A stretch of 12,101 bases of DNA from Chloroflexota bacterium (GTDB lineage: Bacteria > Chloroflexota > Anaerolineae > Aggregatilineales > UBA2796), in contig JAGHYP010000054.1 in NCBI GenBank assembly GCA_017743585.1, forward strand, positions 1 to 12,101. The letters are read 5' to 3'. The notes beneath the pieces are model-generated. The model did not search any database. It saw only the letters and a program-made list of their open reading frames with translations, and was not told where the DNA came from. Position numbers and translations under genes: made by a program. This document shows, in pieces, positions 6,868-12,101 of the stretch (position 1 is its first letter; every line of letters begins with the position of its first letter).

Positions 6868-6992
6868 GCGCTGCGATTCCTCGCTTGAAAAGAGAAGCAT
6901 TGAGGAGTGATGGAGAAAACATTCACGACGTTTTTCACATCCATATTTCTCTGAGATGAACGGAAATTCGCTGCCTGAACGCCTGTCAATCC

Positions 6993-7010
6993 GATCAGCT
7001 CATGCTGATC
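6993..7010. repeat. perfect inverted repeat across the mutS2 stop codon
   Basis: GATCAGC and GCTGATC form a 7-bp stem with a 4-nt loop. The repeat includes the last codons and the TGA (6997-6995) of mutS2. No T-run follows, so it may stabilise the 3' end of the message or be incidental. Confidence 0.35.
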
Positions 7011-9382
7011 AGGTTGACCACTGTGACGCCATCGCCGCCTTCGCTCTCCTCGCCGCGCTGATACTTGCTGACGAGCGGGTGCCGATTGAGCGCGTCGCGG
7101 ATTGCTTTGCGCAGCGCACCTGTGCCTTTGCCGTGAATAATGCGCACGAACGGCAAGCCCGCCATGTAGGCAGCGTCGAGGTATTCCTCAACGCGCGCTA
7201 GCGATTCCTCAACGCGCGCGCCGCGCAAGTCCAGCTCTAGGCCGGGCGACGGCTTGCGCTCAGGCAATTTCTCGCGGCCCTTCTCGCTCGCAGCGCTGCT
7301 GCTCTTGCTGCGCCGCTCAATTTCATCGAATTTGGCGCGCACGCGCAGCCGCCCGACCGTCACTTCGACGTCAGTTGCGCCGATCTCTGTGATCTGCCCC
7401 TCTGCTCTGAGCGGCACCACCCAGACCGTCTCGCCCAGCCGATAGGTTGGCGGCGCATCTTCGACGATTGGCAAGCTTGGCACGCTGATCGAGGGCGACT
7501 CAAAGTTCGGCTGAACCTCGAAGGCTGCCGCCTCTAGGCGCTTGACTGCCTCCGCTGATTGTCCCGCGCTTTGCAGCGCATGGCGCAGCTTGCGTATCTC
7601 TTTGCGGACGTTCTCCAGCTCACTCTCGGCAATGCGGCGCGCTTGTGCCAGCACATCAAGGCGCTCGCGCTCAGCATCTTCAAGGCGCTGGCGCAGCTCG
7701 CGCACCAAACGCTCCGCCTCTTCGCGTTGCGCGAGCGCGGCTTCGCGCGCACGGCGCGTCTCTTCGCGTGTCTGTTGCAATTCGTTGAGCAGCTCGTCCG
7801 TCACAAGCTCTTCCACGCCGATCAAGCTGCGCGCCGTGTTGATGATCGACTCAGGCAAGCCGAGCCGCGCTGCAATGGTGAGCGCGTTAGAGCGTCCGGG
7901 AATGCCGATAATCAGGCGATAAGTCGGACGCAAGGTCTGTGGATCGAACTCAACGCTGGCGTTGCGCACGCCCGCATGTTGCTGACTGAACGTCTTCAGC
8001 TCAGGATGGTGCGTTGTGACAAGCGTTGTGATGCCGCGCTCCAGCAAGTGCAGCAAGATCGCGCGCGCCAGCGCCGCGCCTTCGCTTGGATCAGTGCCTG
8101 CGCCAAGCTCGTCAAGGATGATCAGCGAGCGCGGCGTCGCCTGCCTCAAGATTTGGATCGTGTTGGTCATGTGCGCAGAGAACGTCGAGAGCGATTGCTC
8201 AATGCTCTGCTCATCGCCAATATCGGCGTAGATGCCTTCGAAGACCGAAAGCTCGGCGCCCGGATTGGCAGGAATGTGCAATCCGCATTGCGCCATCATC
8301 GCCAACAGACCGACTGTCTTCAAAGCGACCGTCTTACCGCCGGTGTTCGGTCCAGTGATGACCAAGATGTAGGTCTTCTCGTCAAGCACGAGGTCAATTG
8401 GCACGACCTTCTCAGGATCGAGCAGCGGGTGACGCGCGCCTTCTAGCTTGATGGTGCAACCGGGGTGCGGCGAATCGGCGCGCGGCTGGAAGGCGACCAG
8501 TTTTGGCGCTGTAGCGCGCAATGCGATGGCATACTGCGCCTTGGCGAAGATCAGGTCAAGGTGCGCCAGGACTTCCACAGTTCGCGTGATGAACTCGCCT
8601 TCATGGCTGACCAGAGCGCTCAGCTCGCGCAGGATGCGGCGAATTTCGTCTTCCTCGGCCAGCTGAAGCTCGCGCACGGCGTTGTTCAGCTCAACGGTCA
8701 CTAGCGGCTCGATGAAGAGCGTGGCGCCGCTGGATGACTGGTCGTGGACGATGCCGGGAATCTTGCCTTTGTGTTCAGCGCGCAGCGGCAAGACGTAACG
8801 CCCGTGGCGTTGCGTCACGAGCTGCTCCTGCAGGTATCTAGCGTAGTTGGCGTTGCTGATCAGGCTGTTCAAGCGGCTCTGCAGGCGCTCTATAGCGATG
8901 CGCATCTCGCGACGGATGAGCGCCAACTTTGGCGAGGCGGCGTCGTTCACATTGCCTGCGTCATCCAAGACGCGGCTGATCTCGCTTTGCAAGGCGACGC
9001 ATTCTTCAAGGCGCTCAGCGATGCTGGCAAGCGTGGGAAATTGGTTGCGCAAGCGCGCAAATGTGCGCTTGAGCGTCGTGGCGCGGCGCAGCGTGCCGCG
9101 GATATCGAGCAGCACGGTCGGCTCGAGGATGATGCCGCGCGCCGCTTGTCCAACTGCCTCGCGCACATCGCGCACGCCGCCGAGTGTGATGTCGCTCCTG
9201 AGCCGAAAGAGCGCAACTGCCTCAGCGGTCTCGCGCTGCCAATCGAGCGCTTCGCGCAGGTCGCTCGTTGGTCGCAAGGCGCGAATGCGCTCTGCGCCGC
9301 CTGAGAAACTGGCATAGCGCGCCACCTGCTCCAAGATCTTGGGCAGCTCCAGAACTTGCGCTGATTTTTCATCCATAACCAT
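6995..9382 (-). CDS. mutS2: endonuclease MutS2 (MutS-like ATPase with Smr domain)
   Basis: A 795-residue homodimeric ATPase, matching the ~785-residue Bacillus protein along its whole length. Family members suppress recombination and, in some bacteria, act in rescue of collided ribosomes. Visible parts: core/lever region (1-335) with IVHDQSSSGATLFIEP; Walker A GPNTGGKT (344-351); IGDEQSIEQSLSTFSAH (388-404); Walker B LIILDE (420-425); a long charged coiled coil (~526-623); an SH3/KOW-like segment (~648-690); and a C-terminal Smr nuclease domain with LDLRG (717-721) and HGKGTG (750-755). The first 42 codons of the longer open frame (from 9508) were excluded because a good promoter lies inside them. 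ATG 9382 (MVMDEK) or 9376 (MDEK) aligns with the family's start. The ribosome site is weak (GAGAG). Confidence 0.96.
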   Translation of the reverse strand: MVMDEKSAQVLELPKILEQVARYASFSGGAERIRALRPTSDLREALDWQRETAEAVALFRLRSDITLGGVRDVREAVGQAARGIILEPTVLLDIRGTLRRATTLKRTFARLRNQFPTLASIAERLEECVALQSEISRVLDDAGNVNDAASPKLALIRREMRIAIERLQSRLNSLISNANYARYLQEQLVTQRHGRYVLPLRAEHKGKIPGIVHDQSSSGATLFIEPLVTVELNNAVRELQLAEEDEIRRILRELSALVSHEGEFITRTVEVLAHLDLIFAKAQYAIALRATAPKLVAFQPRADSPHPGCTIKLEGARHPLLDPEKVVPIDLVLDEKTYILVITGPNTGGKTVALKTVGLLAMMAQCGLHIPANPGAELSVFEGIYADIGDEQSIEQSLSTFSAHMTNTIQILRQATPRSLIILDELGAGTDPSEGAALARAILLHLLERGITTLVTTHHPELKTFSQQHAGVRNASVEFDPQTLRPTYRLIIGIPGRSNALTIAARLGLPESIINTARSLIGVEELVTDELLNELQQTREETRRAREAALAQREEAERLVRELRQRLEDAERERLDVLAQARRIAESELENVRKEIRKLRHALQSAGQSAEAVKRLEAAAFEVQPNFESPSISVPSLPIVEDAPPTYRLGETVWVVPLRAEGQITEIGATDVEVTVGRLRVRAKFDEIERRSKSSSAASEKGREKLPERKPSPGLELDLRGARVEESLARVEEYLDAAYMAGLPFVRIIHGKGTGALRKAIRDALNRHPLVSKYQRGEESEGGDGVTVVNLISMS

Positions 9383-9418
9383 TGGAAAGGCTCTCGTGTG
9401 CAATATTCGGCTAGTGGA

Positions 9419-9447
9419 ATCGTAGAGTTGCGTGGTCGGAATGTCAA
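9419..9447 (-). promoter_or_regulatory. sigma-70 promoter of mutS2
   Basis: On the minus strand there is a perfect TTGACA (9447-9442), a 17-nt spacer and TACGAT (9424-9419, 4/6). The predicted start near 9412 gives a ~30 nt leader to the ATG at 9382. The position supports the shorter MutS2 start. Confidence 0.6.
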
Positions 9448-9511
9448 TTCTCAATCCGTCTTGTGATGGCAAGGTCGGATTGGGCAAGGCGACGGCGTGC
9501 GCTTTCACATA

Positions 9512-9540
9512 TTGACAAAAAAACCTGCTAGATGTACCTT
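9512..9540 (+). promoter_or_regulatory. putative promoter of the small membrane protein
   Basis: A perfect TTGACA (9512-9517) followed by an A-tract, a 17-nt spacer and a poor -10, TACCTT (9535-9540, 3/6). A start near 9547 would give a ~33 nt leader to the ATG at 9580 and rules out the ATG at 9532. It lies back to back with the mutS2 promoter, 64 nt away. Confidence 0.4.
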
Positions 9541-9579
9541 ACATCAGACGCATACGTTTATCAGTGGAGTGCAGTACAT

Positions 9580-9894
9580 ATGGCAAGATACACATACGAT
9601 CCCAGTCCGATTATCGGCTTAGCGCAAGCTATTTTGAGTTATGCTGACGGCGTAGTTTTGCGTGAAACACTTCTAGGAGGAGCTATAGGTATAGTAGTCG
9701 GATTCGTACCAGCAGCAGCAGTTTCTGGATCAGATTTAGCTTGGTTATGCTGGTTATTCGTAACAGCTGTAGCTGCACCGCTCGGAGCCTTCATTTTCAG
9801 GTCAGCTGCCTTAGGGCGTGTGCTTGTGCTTCGCGCCAGCGCTCAAATGCTGTTGCTGATGGTCAAGATTGAGGAGAATACAAGACAGAAGTGA
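9580..9894 (+). CDS. small membrane protein of unknown function
   Basis: A 104-codon frame including the stop (103 or so residues) that I do not recognise. It has a short polar N-terminus, then two hydrophobic segments: ~30-48 (LLGGAIGIVVGFVPAAAV) and ~52-73 (DLAWLCWLFVTAVAAPLGAF). A basic, amphipathic tail ending ENTRQK follows. The segments are separated by a short SGSD turn, so it looks like a helical hairpin in the inner membrane. The ATG at 9580 is chosen for its GGAG (9566-9569) and the promoter at 9512-9540; an in-frame ATG at 9532 falls inside that promoter. The first two thirds use GTA, GCA, GGA, ATA and AGA codons, which are scarce in the neighbours, while the last third returns to local usage. 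It is the only plus-strand gene in the right half and is divergent from mutS2. Confidence 0.7.
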   Translation: MARYTYDPSPIIGLAQAILSYADGVVLRETLLGGAIGIVVGFVPAAAVSGSDLAWLCWLFVTAVAAPLGAFIFRSAALGRVLVLRASAQMLLLMVKIEENTRQK

Positions 9895-9901
9895 CGTCGA
9901 G

Positions 9902-9921
9902 CGAGGCTTCCCAGAGCCTTG
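9902..9921. repeat. small hairpin in convergent intergenic gap
   Basis: CGAGGCT pairs with AGCCTTG (one G-T wobble), with a 6-nt loop, in the 72-nt gap between two convergent genes. A wider inverted repeat, GTGACGT (9892-9898) and ACGTCAC (9956-9962), flanks it. There is no T-run on either side, so it is only a weak candidate bidirectional terminator. Confidence 0.25.
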
Positions 9922-9966
9922 AGAGTCCCAGCAGCATAGCGCAGAGCAGCGCAGCACGTCACGGCA

Positions 9967-10695
9967 TCAGTTGCGCTGCCAGATGTTTCTCTCGGCGTCG
10001 TACGTCCAACCGAGCGGCAAGCTTGGGTGGCAGGCGCGATCATAAGTGACTTGGTCAGCAGGTACGAATTGGGCTGTGACGCTCACGCCTGCTTGGTCAG
10101 GTAGATTGCTGAGAAGTGTATGTAGGAAGCTCTCAATCAACACTTTGGCTTGGCTCTGAGCGCGCTCCAACAATCCGCTGCGCTGTGCTTCATCGCGAAA
10201 ATTGTTGATAGCAATGTACTGCGCCACTTGGCGTAGCTCGTCATAGCTCACGTTGCACAGGGGCGTCGCGCCAAAGGCATCGTACTGAATGATTTCATCA
10301 ACTGAGCAGGCGACGACCGTCGGCGATGGCAAGCTCAAAATGAGCCGCTTCGCGCTCTGATCGTAGACAATGTCCCGCTCGCTGAGCTTAGTGAGATCAA
10401 TCGCTGCGCGCACAGTGCCTTGCACGGCGTGCTTGGCGCCAACATAACACGTGCCTGCAATGCCCCAGCGTAACGAGACAGATACGCCCGCTTTAGCGAA
10501 CTGCGCTTCATACGTGGTGAGTTGACCGAGCGGTCTAACGCTGTTAATCACGGTTTGCGTTGAGAACGCCTGTCCCCGCGCAGGCTGAATCAAGCTAGGC
10601 AGCACAAGAGTATTCATCGCGCCCGCCGCAAAGGCAAAACAGACAGATATGAGGACAATCACGATGGCGATCACAATGGGAATTTGCTTTCTCAT
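9967..10695 (-). CDS. DUF4230-family membrane-anchored protein
   Basis: A 242-residue protein with one N-terminal hydrophobic segment (~5-27, IPIVIAIVIVLISVCFAF) after a basic MRKQ, so it is either anchored in the membrane facing outwards or cleaved as a signal peptide. The rest matches the DUF4230 pattern: a start such as RPLGQLTTYEAQF, a glycine-rich strand, AAIDLTKLSERDI (the typical 'G-x-D-L' region), a beta segment ending in LPSPTVV, and a long C-terminal helix (RDEAQRSGLLERAQSQAKVL). The molecular role of the family is not known. GGAGG (10704-10700) lies 4 nt before the ATG. The gene starts 12 nt after the stop of the lipoprotein frame, so both belong to one transcript. Confidence 0.8.
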   Translation of the reverse strand: MRKQIPIVIAIVIVLISVCFAFAAGAMNTLVLPSLIQPARGQAFSTQTVINSVRPLGQLTTYEAQFAKAGVSVSLRWGIAGTCYVGAKHAVQGTVRAAIDLTKLSERDIVYDQSAKRLILSLPSPTVVACSVDEIIQYDAFGATPLCNVSYDELRQVAQYIAINNFRDEAQRSGLLERAQSQAKVLIESFLHTLLSNLPDQAGVSVTAQFVPADQVTYDRACHPSLPLGWTYDAERNIWQRN

Positions 10696-10707
10696 GGCGC
10701 CTCCGCG

Positions 10708-11403
10708 CTAGTTCGCGCAAGCCTGCTCGTAGATCGTCTGGATGCTGGGACGAATGTGACCGCGAATTGAGTAAGGCACGCGCAATGTGTAAATGTTGTA
10801 GCCCTCATCGGCATTCACATGCACGATGATGTTGCCCAGCAGCTCCACTTCTCGCCAGATGAAGCGATACTTGGCTTCTGTGCCGCTCGGCACTTGCTTG
10901 GAAAGATTGTTTGTGATCGTAATCCAAGGCTGACCGTCAGTGATGCGGCGGCGCTCTTCGAGAAACGATACAAACCTTGCGGCGCTGATCGGCACTTGTA
11001 AGACAGGATGCAATGGCGGCGCCATAGCTGCCATTCTTGCCCATGTGTTATCCACGGTGATTTTCACTCTGGGCAGCTGCGCGACGTCCGTGCCGCGCTC
11101 GACGACCGTTGGGAATTTTGAGTCACAATTGCTAATGGAGACATCTTCAGCGTAGAAAAAGCCTTGATCAGGCGGCAGAATCACCTCGGCAGTTTGTTCC
11201 CAATCGAAGCTGAAGTGGCATTGCGTCAGCATGGTCACGTCACGGAAGCCGTCGGCAGCCTGCTCCTTGCGCAGCAAACAGAGCTTGATCTCCACGCCAT
11301 TGCGCTCGCCAAAACGCAAGATGCTCGCTGCCCAGTCCTCTGGCACGCCGTAAACTAGCACGCTCTCGCGACTAGCGCCCGCATCCACGCAGAAAGCACG
11401 CAC
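10708..11403 (-). CDS. C-terminal part of an interrupted lipoprotein (hypothetical)
   Basis: A 231-residue frame that starts directly after, and in phase with, the TGA at 11406-11404. Its first codon is GTG with no ribosome site, and it has no signal peptide of its own. The first ~45 residues (ESVLVYGVPEDWAASILRFG, then KLCLL) look like the missing last strands of the DUF4352-like domain that begins in the upstream frame. The remaining ~180 residues are a beta-rich, unrecognised region with several aromatic and Cys residues and no catalytic motif that I can name. The simplest reading is that 10708-11964 is one ~418-codon lipoprotein gene broken by a nonsense codon or a base-call error. Independent translation by coupled termination-reinitiation is possible but less likely. 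Confidence 0.6.
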   Translation of the reverse strand: MRAFCVDAGASRESVLVYGVPEDWAASILRFGERNGVEIKLCLLRKEQAADGFRDVTMLTQCHFSFDWEQTAEVILPPDQGFFYAEDVSISNCDSKFPTVVERGTDVAQLPRVKITVDNTWARMAAMAPPLHPVLQVPISAARFVSFLEERRRITDGQPWITITNNLSKQVPSGTEAKYRFIWREVELLGNIIVHVNADEGYNIYTLRVPYSIRGHIRPSIQTIYEQACAN

Positions 11404-11964
11404 TCAGAAGACGTTCGGCTTCACAAAGTCAATCTCCTGATAGGCAGGATCAACTTTTTTGAGTTCATCCACTGTGTAATCGCGATTTGGAATGTTGGTG
11501 GTAGGCCCGTTCTGACCGCTCATGTAATAGAGCTGAAGATCGTAGTCGTATAAGCAGCGGCGCTCAGCAGCGTTGTTCGTGATAGTCACGTCCATCACGA
11601 GGAAGGTGCGCGCAGGCGACTGAGGACGCTTGCTGCCAATTGTATCGGCTTCGCGTATGCGATTGACCACAATTGACCACGTATCATCGGCCATTTTTCC
11701 CACAACGGGCAGCGGCGTGAAAGTGGCAGTAGGCGTAGGCGTGGCAGTCGCGGTCGCCGTGTTGGTAGGTGTGGCAGTCGGGGTATGCGATGGTGTGAGG
11801 GTGGCAGTGTGCGTAGGCGTAGCAGTCATTGTCGGCGCGAGTGAAGGAGTAGCAGTCGGCGCCAAGACGATCACTGCAGCAGTGGGCGTGCTGAGCGCAG
11901 GCGCACACGCGCTCACAAGCAACATATAGACCAGTCCGAGAAGATGACGCGCGCTACATTTCAT
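11404..11964 (-). CDS. lipoprotein with Thr/Pro linker and truncated DUF4352-like domain
   Basis: A 186-residue frame. Residues 1-20 are a lipoprotein signal peptide with lipobox VSAC, Cys20 being the lipidation site. The linker (22-86) is almost wholly Thr, Pro and Ala, as in many extracytoplasmic Chloroflexota proteins. Residues ~88-186 begin a DUF4352/Telokin-like beta domain (WSIVVNRIREADTIG, then ARTFLVMDVTITNNA and LYDYDLQLYYMSG). The domain is cut off by TGA at 11406-11404 before its final strands, which appear in phase in the next frame. The product is probably exported and lipid-anchored on the outer face of the membrane. It forms an operon with the DUF4230 gene and is the first gene past the 5S rRNA. 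No strong ribosome site precedes the ATG at 11964. Confidence 0.75.
   Translation of the reverse strand: MKCSARHLLGLVYMLLVSACAPALSTPTAAVIVLAPTATPSLAPTMTATPTHTATLTPSHTPTATPTNTATATATPTPTATFTPLPVVGKMADDTWSIVVNRIREADTIGSKRPQSPARTFLVMDVTITNNAAERRCLYDYDLQLYYMSGQNGPTTNIPNRDYTVDELKKVDPAYQEIDFVKPNVF
11713..11832 (-). repeat. degenerate Thr/Pro/Ala-coding repeat
   Basis: Lipoprotein codons 45-84 are an irregular array of six- to twelve-base units coding for TPT/TAT, giving repeated gtggca and gtaggc on the plus strand. Such arrays change length easily by slippage. They encode a flexible spacer between lipid anchor and folded domain. Confidence 0.8.
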
Positions 11965-11991
11965 CTGTTTGGCCCCAAGCTCCGTTGAACG

Positions 11992-12013
11992 GCTGCGCTA
12001 ATTGTAGCGCAGC
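11992..12013. promoter_or_regulatory. perfect 9-bp inverted repeat overlapping a -10-like box
   Basis: GCTGCGCTA and TAGCGCAGC flank the 4-nt loop attg. On the minus strand, TACAAT (12006-12001, 5/6 of the -10 consensus) spans the loop and would start transcription ~30 nt before the lipoprotein ATG. No good -35 is seen (TTCCCC at 17 nt). It could be an operator over the promoter, or a hairpin ending read-through from the rRNA operon; no T-run follows on the minus strand. A second short palindrome, CCGTTGAACGG, abuts it at 11982-11992. Confidence 0.45.
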
Positions 12014-12077
12014 AAACGCAGAAGGGGAACAAAATGCGGGGGCATGAACGCGTGGGCGGTGCTGAGGTGCGCAGTGA

Positions 12078-12101
12078 AGCTTGGCAATGACCTACTCTCC
12101 C
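12078..12101 (-). rRNA. rrf: 5S ribosomal RNA, 3' end only
   Basis: The minus strand reads GGGAGAGTAGGTC followed by ATTGCCAAGC. The first block is the well-conserved 3' segment of bacterial 5S rRNA; the second would be the 3' strand of terminal helix I. Only ~24 nt are inside the window. The rest of the gene, and presumably 23S and 16S, lie beyond the right edge, transcribed towards the lipoprotein gene. The exact 3' end is approximate. Confidence 0.85.

Larger units (their letters stand above)
6660..6994. other. intergenic region between mutS2 and the REC gene
   Basis: A gap of about 300 nt without a credible gene, with lower GC than its surroundings. On the minus strand, reading from mutS2 towards the REC gene, it has: a perfect TATAAT (6867-6862), a small palindrome GTTAAAGATTTAAC (~6838-6852), a CGCTA/TAGCG inverted repeat (6808-6825), the strong hairpin at 6780-6806, an imperfect inverted repeat CGGCTAG/CTAGGCCG (6747-6772), a second -10-like TATGAT (6729-6724) and a TTGACA (6707-6702) lacking a -10. 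The TATGAT could give a ~58 nt leader for the REC gene. Confidence 0.45.

Noticed and set aside
7183..7219. 16-bp direct repeat (attcctcaacgcgcgc at 7183-7198 and 7204-7219)
   Set aside because: It encodes the repeated ARVEE helix that Smr domains naturally show, so coding explains it.
7559..8446. Plus-strand open frame of 295 codons opposite mutS2
   Set aside because: It is antisense to the conserved ATPase region of mutS2, with no ribosome site and no domain pattern; a frame shadow.
11404..11406. TGA as a selenocysteine codon
   Set aside because: No clear SECIS-like stem-loop with the right spacing is seen just downstream, and neither domain belongs to a selenoprotein family known to me.
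11713..11832. Repeat array as CRISPR or minisatellite RNA element
   Set aside because: The units are short, irregular and in phase with a Thr/Pro linker; there are no spacers of constant length and no cas genes.

Overview
The window is a GC-rich bacterial chromosome segment with dense, mostly minus-strand genes. Three things suggest a Chloroflexota-type organism, although no single marker proves it: a lipoprotein with a long Thr/Pro repeat linker, a NarL/DosR-type two-component pair, and response-regulator (REC) domains fused to a metabolic enzyme. All functional calls below come from reading the sequence and comparing it with remembered family motifs. No search was run.

Left part (1-2957). 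The window opens inside deoC (deoxyribose-phosphate aldolase, minus strand, C-terminus outside the window). Next comes a GAF-domain histidine kinase (912-2069, minus), transcribed divergently from a NarL/DosR-like response regulator (2283-2957, plus). The pair resembles the DosS/DosR design, including a GAF histidine at the place where DosS carries its heme ligand.

Middle part (2970-6698). Three minus-strand genes run in order: a stand-alone REC protein, an acyl-CoA dehydrogenase (11 nt downstream) and, 55 nt further on, a 693-residue protein. This last protein joins a zinc-ribbon plus threonine-synthase-like PLP enzyme to two tandem REC domains. It is the most unusual gene in the window. One kinase and four REC domains lie within 5.8 kb, which suggests phospho-signalling coupled to amino-acid and acyl-CoA metabolism. 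Upstream of the REC gene is an intergenic region of about 300 nt with a consensus -10 box followed by a strong hairpin, possibly a small RNA or an attenuated leader.

Right part (6995-12101). A complete mutS2 (MutS core ATPase plus Smr nuclease domain, minus) lies back to back with a small two-helix membrane protein of unknown function (plus) that has unusual codon use. A minus-strand pair follows. The first is a lipoprotein whose reading frame is cut by one in-frame TGA (11404-11406) in the middle of a DUF4352-like domain. The second is a DUF4230-family membrane-anchored protein. The right edge holds the last ~24 nt of a 5S rRNA gene on the minus strand, so an rRNA operon lies just outside the window and reads towards the lipoprotein gene.
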